A DNA stretch of 28,536 nt from Gammaproteobacteria bacterium (GCA_003233075.1 QIKQ01000303.1:1-28536); one strand, 5' to 3'; positions 14,454 through 23,718 are shown, counted from the stretch's first letter. Translations and numbers: made by a program. The notes: generated from the letters alone by a model not told the origin.

Positions 14454-15278
14454 TTAGTCGATGTTACGTAGTAATTCGTTTAAACCAACTTTAGACAAAG
14501 TTTTTTCGTCAACTTGTTTAACAATGACTGCGCAATATAAACTGTATTTTCCATCTTTAGATGGCAAGTTGCCAGAGACGACAACCGAGCCTGCCGGAAT
14601 TCGACCGTAGCTTACTTCATTGGTTTCGCGGTTGTATATTTTGGTACTTTGACCAATATAGACACCCATCGAAATGACAGAACCTTCTTCAACGATGACA
14701 CCTTCAACCACTTCAGAGCGAGCGCCAATAAAGCAGTTGTCCTCGATTATAGTGGGTGCTGCTTGAAGGGGTTCAAGGACACCACCAATACCGACTCCAC
14801 CGGATAAATGTACGTTTTTACCGATTTGAGCGCAAGAACCGACAGTTGCCCAAGTGTCTACCATAGTTCCCGAATCGACATAGGCGCCAATATTGACATA
14901 GGAGGGCATGAGTACAACGCTGGGTGCAATATAGGAGCCTTTTCTTGCGCTCGCAGGAGGTACTACGCGTACGCCACTTTCACTAAATGAGCGAGAATTA
15001 TAATCGGAGTATTTTGAAGGCACCTTATCATAATAATTTGTAAAGCCACCTTTCAAAAATTCGTTGTCCTGAATTCGAAAGTAAAGTAAAACTGCCTTTT
15101 TTAGCCATTCATTTACTTGCCATTTGCCATCGATTTTCTCAGCAACGCGTAGTTTTCCCGAATCGAGTTGCTCAATTGCAGTAACCACGGCTTCTTTAAC
15201 GTGTGTATCAACCGTGCGCGGTGTAATATCTGCTCTTTTTTCAAAGCTTTCATCAATTATTTTCTGAATTTCGTTCAT
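14454..15278 (-). CDS. dapD: Tetrahydrodipicolinate N-succinyltransferase
   Basis: A trimeric left-handed beta-helix enzyme that transfers succinyl from succinyl-CoA to tetrahydrodipicolinate. It has the helical N-terminal domain with LDSGKLRVAEKIDGKWQVN, then hexapeptide-repeat strands from about VLMPSYVNIGAYVDSGTMVD through GGVGIGGVLEPLQA and CFIGARSEVVEGVIV, and the end SKDGKYSLYCAVIVK. I chose the ATG at 15276-15278 because it gives 274 residues, the E. coli length, and has GAAGG five bases upstream. An ATG six codons earlier (15296) is possible. It is almost identical in the core to enterobacterial DapD. Confidence 0.96.
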   Translation of the reverse strand: MNEIQKIIDESFEKRADITPRTVDTHVKEAVVTAIEQLDSGKLRVAEKIDGKWQVNEWLKKAVLLYFRIQDNEFLKGGFTNYYDKVPSKYSDYNSRSFSESGVRVVPPASARKGSYIAPSVVLMPSYVNIGAYVDSGTMVDTWATVGSCAQIGKNVHLSGGVGIGGVLEPLQAAPTIIEDNCFIGARSEVVEGVIVEEGSVISMGVYIGQSTKIYNRETNEVSYGRIPAGSVVVSGNLPSKDGKYSLYCAVIVKQVDEKTLSKVGLNELLRNID

Positions 15279-15540
15279 GGCAACCTTCAATGACATTTCA
15301 ATTAGCCTACATTTTACGGAGCGTCCCGCAGGCTATACATCGGGAATCTAAGAGCCGCATTGTATGCAAATTCGCCGCTCAAGGCTAGATAAAGATTGTC
15401 TACATTTGTAACTCGGCTTTGTAGTCTGTCAGGAGGCATTTTAAAAACGCCGAGTGCAGGGAAAGTATTTTATAATTAACAATTGACGTATTTTTACCTG
15501 CAGGCTGCAAATAAATGTATCTCAAGCATTCGGCTGGGCA
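15279..15540. other. Spacer upstream of dapD, no gene seen
   Basis: Between dapD and the terminator of the lipoprotein gene I see no coding frame. It must hold the dapD promoter, but I found no pair of hexamers good enough to name. CTCGGC (near 15411) and GCCGAG (near 15450) could form a long-loop hairpin. Confidence 0.4.
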
Positions 15541-15577
15541 TAAGAAAAGAGCGACTCTCGTTAGAGAAACCGCCCTT
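15541..15577 (-). terminator. Intrinsic terminator after the lipoprotein gene
   Basis: On the minus strand AAGGGCG (15577-15571) pairs with CGCTCTT (15553-15547) with one G-U pair, and an inner CTCT-AACG-AGAG stem closes the loop. The sequence then runs TTTTCTTA. It lies about 25 bases after the stop codon, so the lipoprotein gene probably ends its own transcript rather than reading into dapD. Confidence 0.65.
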
Positions 15578-15600
15578 TAATTTAACAAACTTACAAATTG

Positions 15601-16467
15601 TTATTGGCTAACAACGCTAATATTAAGTTTGTTGATAGTGGCTTTTTGAGTCGCTGGATTCATTAATAAGCCTAGGGTAACTGGTTCTAATGGATTTGCA
15701 CCCATTAGAATAGTGCCTTTATTATCAACAAATTGACCAAGCGCTGTAAAAAAGCGTTTTTGAATTGGGTCTATAGCTCGGTCAGCTTGCATTTTTAATT
15801 GAACTTTTGCCATAGTCATAGTTTGAGGTGGCATCGTTTTAGTTATTTTTTGTAATAAACCAATATTTCTCAAAGTGACTGTTGCGGTTTTAAGTTTTGC
15901 TGACGAAAAAATTGCCATTGCTTTGGCCGGATCTGCAGCAGCTTTGGGATCTAAAATTGCCTCATCTACATTGTCTAATTTTATAGAAACATTGAGTTCA
16001 GCAAGTTTGCGAAAAGCGAGATCCATTTGAAACTCAAATTTCTTTGTAGCAGGTTTGTAAATTTGCTCGACATCGATGTCCATAACTAATTCGTCTATGC
16101 CTGCCATTTTTAATTGGGCGGTCACGCCTTTTTTAGGGAACATATCATCAGTGAAATGCAATCCTTTAAAGCTCATTTTATAAAAATTTGGTCTTAGGTT
16201 TTTTGAGTCGAATTTTTCGATAACTAATTCTTCAAAAGTGAATTTTTTGCCAAGGTTTACTGGAGTAATACTAAAATCTTTTATTTTGATTACGCCGGAT
16301 CCGTATTTTTTGGCACTGCCAAAGCTAGTTGAATTTTGTGAGGCTGGAAAAATTTTATTGACTATATCTTTTGCATCTTTGTCGGCCGATACTCCACCGC
16401 TGTCGCATGCATTGATGCCTAGTGCTAATATAAATATAATTAATCCAAGAATCAGGTTCTTGTTCAT
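15601..16467 (-). CDS. Predicted lipoprotein of unknown function
   Basis: A 288-residue protein that I do not recognise. From ATG 16467 it begins MNKNLILGLIIFILALGINAC, a lipoprotein signal with the acylated Cys21, then DSGG; Asp at +2 could favour inner-membrane retention by the E. coli rule. The mature part alternates short hydrophobic and charged stretches (FSITPVNLGKKFTFEELVIE, LKMAGIDELVMDIDVEQIY, KLKTATVTLRNIGLLQKI) suggestive of beta-rich repeats, with no catalytic motif. AGGAG eight bases upstream fixes the start; 18 codons upstream are also open but unlikely. It lies between dapC and dapD on the same strand, and its own terminator suggests it is a single gene. Confidence 0.8.
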   Translation of the reverse strand: MNKNLILGLIIFILALGINACDSGGVSADKDAKDIVNKIFPASQNSTSFGSAKKYGSGVIKIKDFSITPVNLGKKFTFEELVIEKFDSKNLRPNFYKMSFKGLHFTDDMFPKKGVTAQLKMAGIDELVMDIDVEQIYKPATKKFEFQMDLAFRKLAELNVSIKLDNVDEAILDPKAAADPAKAMAIFSSAKLKTATVTLRNIGLLQKITKTMPPQTMTMAKVQLKMQADRAIDPIQKRFFTALGQFVDNKGTILMGANPLEPVTLGLLMNPATQKATINKLNISVVSQ

Positions 16468-16603
16468 GTTGACTTCTCCTAAATAGTCATAATAATAGTG
16501 CGTTTGTGTTGGTTGACGCATTATATCTGTCGTTGTCTAGATTACCACTAAAAAATATGTATTTATGCCTAAATGATGAGCGAAAGCGTGAATCTCGTTT
16601 TCG

Positions 16604-17815
16604 CTATAGCATGAATTGTTCCGTATCGATAAATGTTTTGAGTCTTCGCGCGGCTTGCTCTATTTCCGAGTTAGCGCTTACTAATGCTAATCGAATTCTG
16701 TTTTGTCCCGGATTTATGCCATTTACTTCGCGTGATAAATAACTTCCAGGAAGTGCCGTAATATTTTGTTTTGCATATAGTTGTTCACAAAATTGAGTAT
16801 CGCTAATTGGTGTTTCAAGCCATAAGTAAAAACTGCCTTGTGGAATTTCGCAGTTTATTGATTGTATTAATATTGATGACATCAAATCAAATTTTTCTCG
16901 ATAAAGTTTTCGATTTTCAATGACGTGATTTTCATCACTCCATGCCAATTTACTGGCGTTTTGTACAGGAGGTGACATCGCGCAGCCATGGTAAGTACGA
17001 AATAGCTGAAAATGGTTGATTAATCGACTATCTCCTGCGACAAAACCTGATCTTAAGCCGGGGGCGTTAGATCGTTTAGAGAGAGAATGAAATACTAAGC
17101 AGTTTTTATAATCATGGTTACCTAGTTTTTCACACGCTTCCAATAATCCCAGCGGTGGATTTTGTTCATCGCGGTAAATTTCCGAATAACATTCGTCACC
17201 GATTAAAACAAAATTATATTTATGTGATAAATCGATTAAATGTTTGTAATGATGCAAATTCATTACTGCGCCGCTAGGATTTCCGGGTGAGCAAGTGAAT
17301 AGAATTTGACATTGCTGCCATACCTTTGGTTCAAGATTATAATCAGGGATGAAGCCATTGTCTGCTGTGGTATTCAAGTAATATGCTTGAGCGCCTGACA
17401 GTAGGGCGGCACCTTCGTAAATTTGATAGAAAGGATTGGGTACACAAACAAGTGGATTGGTATTTTCGCTTGGGTCGACCAAACACTGGGTGATGGCAAA
17501 CAAGGCTTCGCGTGTGCCGTTTACCGGTAATATTTGGCTATCTGCATTAATGGGCATACTGCAAAGCTTAAAGCGCTTATTTAACCAGTTCGCAATTGCC
17601 GATCTTAACTCGTCTGAACCTCTGGTTAGTGGGTATTGGGCTAATCCAGGTAAATTATCTAAAATCCCTTGTTTTATTATCTCAGGCGTCGGATGTTTTG
17701 GTTCTCCAATCGACATTAAAATAGGTGATAGGCTGCTGGGTGGTGTAAACCCCTGCTTTAGTATTCGTAGTTTTTCGAATGGATAGGGGTGTAATTTGGA
17801 TAAATTTGGATTCAT
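16604..17815 (-). CDS. dapC: Succinyldiaminopimelate transaminase
   Basis: A fold-type I PLP aminotransferase of 403 residues that converts N-succinyl-2-amino-6-oxopimelate to N-succinyl-LL-diaminopimelate with glutamate. It opens MNPNLSKLHPYPFEKLR, the DapC-type N-terminus, and has SIGEPKHPTP (35-44), SPGNPSG (176-182), GDECYSEI (206-213, Asp207 on the pyridine nitrogen) and HSLSKRSNAPGLRSGF (243-258) with the Schiff-base Lys247. The place beside dapD and dapE supports DapC over other class I/II aminotransferases. It is divergent from the transporter gene at 17870, with only 54 bases between them. Confidence 0.92.
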   Translation of the reverse strand: MNPNLSKLHPYPFEKLRILKQGFTPPSSLSPILMSIGEPKHPTPEIIKQGILDNLPGLAQYPLTRGSDELRSAIANWLNKRFKLCSMPINADSQILPVNGTREALFAITQCLVDPSENTNPLVCVPNPFYQIYEGAALLSGAQAYYLNTTADNGFIPDYNLEPKVWQQCQILFTCSPGNPSGAVMNLHHYKHLIDLSHKYNFVLIGDECYSEIYRDEQNPPLGLLEACEKLGNHDYKNCLVFHSLSKRSNAPGLRSGFVAGDSRLINHFQLFRTYHGCAMSPPVQNASKLAWSDENHVIENRKLYREKFDLMSSILIQSINCEIPQGSFYLWLETPISDTQFCEQLYAKQNITALPGSYLSREVNGINPGQNRIRLALVSANSEIEQAARRLKTFIDTEQFML

Positions 17816-17869
17816 GAGTATAGTTAGAGTAATTTAGTTAAAGGCGCTTAGAGTATAAGCGATTAGATT

Positions 17870-18814
17870 TTGCCTTCCAAGCACACAGACAACAATTGGC
17901 CAACCTACAGCCTAATTTTCGCCGCAGTGATGTGGGGATTTTTATGGTATCCGGTTCGATTATTTAATCAAGCAGGCTTAAGTGGCTTATGGACAGCCCT
18001 AATTATGTATTTGAGTGCTTGCGCCATTGGGCTGTTTTTAATGCGAGGTCATTGGCGTGAATTAGCTGCGTATCCAGGTAAGTTATTGGGCATCGCCTTG
18101 GCATCGGGTTGGTGTAATACTGCCTTTATTGTCGCCATCGCTGAAAAAGATGCTTCGAGAGTTGTTTTATTATTCTATTTGGCGCCCGTATGGACAATTA
18201 TACTTGGAATGATATTTCTCAAGGAACGACCAAAAGTTTCAGCCTTGTACGTTTGCATATTTGCTTTTATTGGCGCGATGTTAATGTTATGGAATCCGGG
18301 TAAGGGTTTCCCTTGGCCTCGAGATTCGGTTGACTGGTTAGCTATTTCGGCTGGTTTTAGTTTTGCTATTATGAATGTTTTAATTCGTGATTTGCAGCGG
18401 GTATCGATTCCGGCTAAGGCTTTTATAAGCTGGATCGGTGTGATTATTATTGTTTGTCTGTGGATGGCGTTTAAATATTTTTTAGCTCCAATAAATTCAG
18501 GTGTTACACACTCGTTTGTCCCTCAGCTTGCATGGACTGTTTGGCTGGCTTGTGTGGCTTTAGGGGCCTTTGGCATAGTGTCGATGACCTTGGCGGTGCA
18601 ATACGGTGTAACAAAAATACCGCTCTATCAGTCTTCTATTATATTGCTAGTTGAAGTTGCAGTCACTGTTATTTCAGAGCATTTTTTATCAGAAGATCGC
18701 TTGTCCTTACTCGCTTGGGTTGGTGGCGCTTTAATAGTGGGAGCGTCGGTTATATTTGCATTAACTATTGAAAAGTCTGGTGCGAAGTCTGTTGTAAATG
18801 AAAAGGCTAAATAA
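17870..18814 (+). CDS. DMT superfamily transporter (EamA type)
   Basis: A 314-residue inner-membrane protein with about ten hydrophobic segments arranged as two EamA halves. Each half ends in the usual pattern: AEKDASRVVLLFYLAPVWTIILGMIFLKERP around residues 91-121, and QYGVTKIPLYQSSIILLVEVAVTVISEHFLSEDRL near 245-280. The substrate cannot be told; relatives export amino acids and other metabolites. The start appears to be TTG at 17870: an in-frame stop lies two codons upstream, and the next ATG would cut into the first membrane segment. It is followed without a gap by the VOC gene. Confidence 0.87.
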   Translation: MPSKHTDNNWPTYSLIFAAVMWGFLWYPVRLFNQAGLSGLWTALIMYLSACAIGLFLMRGHWRELAAYPGKLLGIALASGWCNTAFIVAIAEKDASRVVLLFYLAPVWTIILGMIFLKERPKVSALYVCIFAFIGAMLMLWNPGKGFPWPRDSVDWLAISAGFSFAIMNVLIRDLQRVSIPAKAFISWIGVIIIVCLWMAFKYFLAPINSGVTHSFVPQLAWTVWLACVALGAFGIVSMTLAVQYGVTKIPLYQSSIILLVEVAVTVISEHFLSEDRLSLLAWVGGALIVGASVIFALTIEKSGAKSVVNEKAK

Positions 18815-19183
18815 ATGCAAGTTTTAGAGCTACATCATTTTAGTGTAATAATTTCAAATCTAAAAAAGTCATTGGCTTTTTATACCAATGTACTCAATCT
18901 TGAAGTAGATAGTTCTCGTCCAGACCTGGGTTATTTGGGCGCTTGGTTAAAGGTTGGTGTAGGCCAAATACACTTACTCAAGCTGGAAAATCCAGATACA
19001 GTATCGGGTCGTCCAGAACATGTTGGTCACGATCGGCATATCGCATTAACAATAAGTAATTTCGATGAGTTACTTTTGATTTTGGAAAGTCATGAAATTA
19101 AATTTACCAAAAGTAGATCGGGACGCAAGGCAGTTTTTTTTCGTGACCCCGATGGCAACGGCATCGAGTGCATCGAGGAATAA
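18815..19183 (+). CDS. VOC-family (glyoxalase/dioxygenase-fold) protein
   Basis: A 122-residue single VOC domain. It has ELHHFSVIISNLKKSLAFYT at the start (metal-ligand candidate His8), HDRHIALTISNFDELL in the middle, and FFRDPDGNGIECIE at the end (ligand candidate Glu121 or Glu119). Such proteins are metal-dependent lyases, isomerases, dioxygenases or thiol transferases; the reaction here is unknown. The ATG abuts the transporter stop (TAA then ATG), with AAAAGG a few bases earlier inside the transporter gene, so the two are co-translated. Confidence 0.87.
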   Translation: MQVLELHHFSVIISNLKKSLAFYTNVLNLEVDSSRPDLGYLGAWLKVGVGQIHLLKLENPDTVSGRPEHVGHDRHIALTISNFDELLLILESHEIKFTKSRSGRKAVFFRDPDGNGIECIEE

Positions 19184-19606
19184 ATAAACCGTGATTCGTA
19201 AATAAACTGTAGCCCGGAAGAAGCGGTCGCTCTCGGCCGTGGCCCAGGCCAGCCTCTCGACCGTTCCGGTCTCACCTTCTCCTGGCCTACGCGACTCACT
19301 TCAGAACCGCCTTCGGCGTTTCATCAAGTACTTACTAACCAGCTTCGCAGGTTCTGGTCGTAAGACCATTATCCGTGGTCAAAAGCGTTAGCGAGAGTAA
19401 TCCAGGATGAAGCAATAGAACGAGCCCTTGCGAAGCAAGGGCGCGAGTTCATTGTAGTGAGAACGCAAAAGCGTCCGGAGCAAGCTACGCTTGCGAAGCG
19501 ATTTCGCTAATTCAATTACCTACGTTACGAGATTGCTTCAGCTGCTAGCGCAGCCTCGCAAAGACGCTCAAGTTAACGCGAACAAGGCCAAGCTAAAGAG
19601 TGCTTT
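19184..19606. repeat. GC-richer repeat mosaic between VOC gene and glnD
   Basis: This 423-base gap has no convincing gene. It holds several short GC-rich hairpins, such as GCCCTTGCGAAGCAAGGGC (near 19435) and CTACGCTTGCGAAGCG, and a degenerate TGTAGCCCGGAAGAAGCG motif like dispersed repeats of other gammaproteobacteria. A reverse-orientation piece of the CGTCGTTGCG palindrome family lies at 19527-19566. Base composition differs sharply from the flanking AT-rich genes. It separates two convergent transcripts. Confidence 0.6.
19527..19566 (-). repeat. Partial copy of the CGTCGTTGCG repeat family
   Basis: Read on the minus strand it is CGTCTTTGCGAGGCTGCG then CTAGCAGCTGAAGCAATCTC, matching 12634-12673 in MITE copy 2 with only a few differences. 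No MITE ends flank it, so this repeat can occur on its own. Confidence 0.7.
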
Positions 19607-22267
19607 TTACCCAGCAATTTTCTCAAGAATAGTTGCTTTGAGTTTTTCTTCCTCTTCTGGTTGAAGAAAATGATTTTGCTGATTGGTAATAACAAATGTG
19701 TCTTCAGCGGTTTCACCAAAACTTGAAATGCGTGCGTTTTGAAGTTTAATTTCGCACTCTCTAAAGGCAAATGCTATTCGTGATAATAAGCCTGGTCGGT
19801 CGGCGGTATTAATCTTAATAATAGTACGTTCGCCTTTTTTATCCTGACCGAATATAATTTTCGTTTTTATATCCATGTAATTTAATTGACGATTTCGATA
19901 ATGTCTAATAATTGAAATTTCGGTTTGGTTTGTTTGCAATAAACATACACGTAATTCATCTTGTATGTGCTTAAGACGAGCTTTTTCTGTGATTAAATGA
20001 CCATTATTTTCGAGCACTAAAAAGGTATTAAGGGCATAGTTATTTTCATTGCTGATTAATCTGGCATCAAGAATATTAACTTGAAGTTGTTCTAGTTTTG
20101 AAGTGATATTGTAAAATGTGCTGCGTCTAATTTTATCATAGATAAAAATTGGCGTACTGCCACGTAATTCTTGTGAATGAATTGAAACGATCGGTAATTG
20201 CTTTTCATTGCTGAGAATAATTTCTTGTGTATGCCAGCAAATTTCTTCTGGATGGTGACGAAAAAAATAACTTTTGCCTAGGTGTTGCCAAACAGATTGA
20301 ATTTCAGTTTCACTGATGTTGTTTTTGAGAAGCAAATCTTTAGCAGCATCTATATTAGATTGCATGCGCTCCTGTTGAGCAATAGGATTATCGAGACCGC
20401 GTTGCAGTGCATTTTTAGTATTGCGATATAATTCCTCGAGCAATGAAGCTTTCCAAGTATTCCAAGTATTTGGATTCGTCGCACGTATATCGGCCACTGT
20501 CAGTAAGTACAAATAATCAAGGTGTAATTTATCACCAACTAAACTAGCAAATTCGTTTATGACAGACGCATCGCTTGTGTCTTTGGTTTGAGCGGTCATC
20601 GAAAAGATTAAATGATTTTTAACTAACCATTCGACTAACTGTGCATCGAATTCACTTAGAAAATGATTTAAGCAAAATTTGTGAGCATCCTCTGCACCTA
20701 GTTCGGAGTGATTTCCACCTCGGCCTTTGGCTATATCGTGATAGAGCCCGCTGATATAAAGTAAGGCTTGGTTTGGTAATTGTTTGATTAGGTCGCTACA
20801 TAAGGGGAATTCATTTTCATATTTTGCAACGGTGAAGCGCCTCATATTGCGTACCACAAACAAGGTATGCTCGTCTACTGTATAGTGATGAAATAAATCA
20901 TATTGCATGCGGCCTACGATGTTCGCGAATTCAGGCAAGTAAGCCGCAAGCACGCCGTAGCGGTTCATGCGTCTGAGCTCGTGCGTAACGCCTTTTGCTT
21001 GTTCTAGTATGGAAATAAATAGTCGTCTATTGTCTTCGTCTTGTCTAAATTCATCATCGATTAGGTTTACATTGTCTCGTATTAAGCGAATAGTTGATGC
21101 GCGTACTCCTTGAATATTATCTTCGGTTTCAAGTAATAAAAATATTTCAAGTAGGGCACTCGGAAATTTTTCAAATACAGTAACGTCTGTGACTTCGATA
21201 AATCCACGATTATTTTGAAAACGTGAATTGATGTATTTTACCTTTTGGTTTTTCTTGTAGTCGAGAATTTCTTCTTGAAAGTGTTGCAATAACATTTCAT
21301 TTAATCTTTCTAGCTGAACGACTGTTTTAAAATAATTCTGCATAAATTGTTCGACCGCAATGACATGAGTATCTTCATATCCAAACTCGACCGCGAGTTC
21401 ACGTTGGTAATCGAACAGTAGGCGGTCTTCGCGTCGCTTGGTCAGCATATGTAGTGCAAATCGAACTTTCCAAAGTGTTGCTTGGCCTTCGAGTAAGTCT
21501 GTTAATTCTTTGCTTGTGAGAAAGTTGTGGTCAAGTAATTCATGCAAGGTGTCGGCACCAAAATGACGTTTAGCCACCCAGCCTATCATTTGAATATCGC
21601 GCAATCCCCCGGGGCCTTCCTTTACATTGGGTTCAAGATTGTAGGCGGTATCGTGAAATTTTCGATGGCGAAATTGTTGCTCTAGCCATTTTTCAGCAAA
21701 AAACTTTTTGCTTGGCCATATCTTTTTTGCACTCGTTAAATAAGTCATGCGTTCATACAGCGAATTGTCGCCAGTGAGTAATCGCGCTTCCATCATATTC
21801 GTTGCAACGGTAATATCAGCTTTTGCTTCTCGTGTGCAATCTTTTAGTGAGCGCACACTGTGGCCAACTTCAAGTTTTATATCCCATAAAAAAGTTAGAA
21901 AGTGCTGAATTTTTGAATTAAATTCCTTGTTATTATGTTTCTTTAATAAAATCAATAAATCAATATCAGATTTTGGATGTAATTCACCTCGGCCATATCC
22001 TCCAACTGCAACTAAACTAATTTGTCGGCCTTCATTCTTGAAGTAGAGTCTCCAAATACGAACGAGTAATTCGTCTAAGACATAAGCTCTGCCTGCGACC
22101 AAATCTTCAATTGGAATATTTTGCGCATATCGAGATGCTAAATTTTTATCGAGATCCGTTAGTACGGATTGAAACAGTTTAAGCTTATCAGAATGATTTA
22201 TTGCATTTATAATTTGTTGATCAAAGCGTGTGCCGTCAAATAATGGCGGTAAATTCAAAGTGTTCAC
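19607..22267 (-). CDS. glnD: Bifunctional uridylyltransferase / uridylyl-removing enzyme
   Basis: The primary nitrogen sensor: it uridylylates PII proteins when glutamine is low and removes UMP when it is high. It has 886 residues, the full family length. The nucleotidyltransferase motif GGYGRGELHPKSDIDLL is at 89-105, the HD hydrolase domain has LYHDIAKGRGGNHSELGAEDA near 505-525, and two ACT domains close the protein (TADRPGLLSRIAFAF in the last). The start is GTG (22267), but its AAAGGTGA lies too close; a TTG three codons later (MNLPPLF) has that same AGGTGA at proper spacing. It follows map by 51 bases, with a CGCAG-CTTG-CTGCG hairpin between. Confidence 0.95.
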   Translation of the reverse strand: MNTLNLPPLFDGTRFDQQIINAINHSDKLKLFQSVLTDLDKNLASRYAQNIPIEDLVAGRAYVLDELLVRIWRLYFKNEGRQISLVAVGGYGRGELHPKSDIDLLILLKKHNNKEFNSKIQHFLTFLWDIKLEVGHSVRSLKDCTREAKADITVATNMMEARLLTGDNSLYERMTYLTSAKKIWPSKKFFAEKWLEQQFRHRKFHDTAYNLEPNVKEGPGGLRDIQMIGWVAKRHFGADTLHELLDHNFLTSKELTDLLEGQATLWKVRFALHMLTKRREDRLLFDYQRELAVEFGYEDTHVIAVEQFMQNYFKTVVQLERLNEMLLQHFQEEILDYKKNQKVKYINSRFQNNRGFIEVTDVTVFEKFPSALLEIFLLLETEDNIQGVRASTIRLIRDNVNLIDDEFRQDEDNRRLFISILEQAKGVTHELRRMNRYGVLAAYLPEFANIVGRMQYDLFHHYTVDEHTLFVVRNMRRFTVAKYENEFPLCSDLIKQLPNQALLYISGLYHDIAKGRGGNHSELGAEDAHKFCLNHFLSEFDAQLVEWLVKNHLIFSMTAQTKDTSDASVINEFASLVGDKLHLDYLYLLTVADIRATNPNTWNTWKASLLEELYRNTKNALQRGLDNPIAQQERMQSNIDAAKDLLLKNNISETEIQSVWQHLGKSYFFRHHPEEICWHTQEIILSNEKQLPIVSIHSQELRGSTPIFIYDKIRRSTFYNITSKLEQLQVNILDARLISNENNYALNTFLVLENNGHLITEKARLKHIQDELRVCLLQTNQTEISIIRHYRNRQLNYMDIKTKIIFGQDKKGERTIIKINTADRPGLLSRIAFAFRECEIKLQNARISSFGETAEDTFVITNQQNHFLQPEEEEKLKATILEKIAG

Positions 22268-22318
22268 CTTTATAAACTACCTCGCAGCAAGCTGCGGGAT
22301 AAGCCGAATTTATTTATG

Positions 22319-23092
22319 TTATGCAAATCGAGTTTCGTCAGATCGGCGCGTTAAAACTTTAAATCCATCGTGTGTCACTAAGATGGTGTGCTCCCATTGT
22401 GCTGATAAGGATTTATCTTTTGTTACTACCGTCCAATTGTCTGACAAGGTTTTAACATTTCGTTTGCCGATGTTGATCATCGGCTCGATAGTAAATGTCA
22501 TGCCTTCTTCAATAAGCTCGCGAGTATTTGGTTTGCCGTAATGCAAAACTTGTGGGTCCTCATGAAACACTCGGCCTATGCCATGACCGCAATATTCGCG
22601 CACGATAGAATAATTAAATTTTTCTGCATGACGTTGTATTGCGTGACCTATATCTCCAAAATGTATGCCAGGTTTAACTTTTTCAATTCCGATGCACATG
22701 CAATCATAGGTTGTTTGTATCAGTCGCTTGGTCTTAATTGTCTCGTCGCCTACAGTAAACATTTTACTGGTATCGCCATGATATTGGTCTTTAATAACGG
22801 TAACATCGATATTGATTATGTCGCCGTTTTTTAATTTCTTATCGTTAGGGATGCCGTGACAAACTTGATGGTTTACCGAAGTACAAATTGATTTCGGGAA
22901 TTCTCTGTAGTTCAAAGGAGCGGGAATTGCGTCTTGCTCTTGGGTGATATAATCGTGGCAAATTTGGTTAAGGCGATTTGTTGTTACTCCAGGAACTACG
23001 TATTTGCCGATCATTTCCAAGACTTCCGCCGCTAATCGGCCGGAGACATGCATTTTATCGATTTCTTCTGCTGTTTTGATTGTGATTGCCAT
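22319..23092 (-). CDS. map: Type I methionine aminopeptidase
   Basis: This enzyme removes the initiator methionine from nascent proteins. It has 257 residues and follows E. coli Map along its length. Metal ligands are visible in the conserved segments IINIDVTVIKDQYHGDTSKMF (two Asp), EYCGHGIGRVFHEDPQ (His), TFTIEPMI (Glu) and QWEHTILVT (Glu). I start at ATG 23092 because MAITIKTAEEIDKM matches the E. coli N-terminus; a GTG four codons upstream (23104) has AGGA at a suitable distance and may be the true start. It is divergent from rpsB with a long repeat-bearing gap, and probably shares a transcript with glnD. Confidence 0.95.
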   Translation of the reverse strand: MAITIKTAEEIDKMHVSGRLAAEVLEMIGKYVVPGVTTNRLNQICHDYITQEQDAIPAPLNYREFPKSICTSVNHQVCHGIPNDKKLKNGDIINIDVTVIKDQYHGDTSKMFTVGDETIKTKRLIQTTYDCMCIGIEKVKPGIHFGDIGHAIQRHAEKFNYSIVREYCGHGIGRVFHEDPQVLHYGKPNTRELIEEGMTFTIEPMINIGKRNVKTLSDNWTVVTKDKSLSAQWEHTILVTHDGFKVLTRRSDETRFA

Positions 23093-23131
23093 TTTAGTAC
23101 GCACTTATTCCTATATTAGTTAAATAATTAC

Positions 23132-23304
23132 AAGGAAGCTCTGATTAATTCAGCAATGAATTGTTCAGAACTTCTTATTCTTGCGACACAGGGAAGTGTC
23201 GCCAAAATCGATCGCATTAAACGATTGATTTTGCGCGACAAGAAAAAATCGCACTTTTTTCTTGTCGCGCTCTGACAATTCACGGATGAATTGTCAGAGC
23301 TTCT
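23132..23304. repeat. Multi-hairpin dispersed repeat family C, copy 2
   Basis: Same hairpin series as 9087-9238: GCGACAC-AGGGAA-GTGTCGC, AAAATCGATCG / CGATTGATTTT, and a perfect palindromic stem GCGCGACAAGAAAAAA / TTTTTTCTTGTCGCGC at 23233-23270, then CTCTGACAATTC / GAATTGTCAGAG. It begins about 40 bases before map, in the map leader or promoter region. Confidence 0.8.
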
Positions 23305-23718
23305 TAAAAAGTGTTTTGCTAATGTTATACCCAGATAAAAATATTCACGCCAGGTCGTTTCTAGCTAAAGATACCTGTTTGTTTGATAACTAGTTAATTA
23401 ATAACTCATATTATAGAAGTTGTTAAAGCTGATGCTATCGAGGTTCGCATTTTCACCTTAAAACTAAAATTCATTAAACAAATAAGCATTATACCTAAAT
23501 AGGGAGAATTTTCCTAAAGACAGCACTTGAATGACTTGTTTATACGCAAGGTAGTAGATTGAATAAACGATTTGAAGGGCTTGCGGGGCTTTAGCGAACG
23601 AAGCTGCTTAGCGAGTTCTTCGCACCTTCAATTGAGTCGTTGCCGGTAAGCAGGAAAGATGGGTTTTCTGACAAAAAGTTTGAATTGTGGGCTCCATTTT
23701 GCAGGGCAGAGCGAGTTT
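23305..23718. other. Spacer between map and rpsB, no gene seen
   Basis: No frame here looks coding. It probably carries the map promoter: TATAAT occurs on the minus strand at 23415-23410, but without a good -35. The stretch 23575-23640 is richer in GC, with loose inverted pieces (GAACGAAGC / GCTTAGCGAGTTC). Confidence 0.4.
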
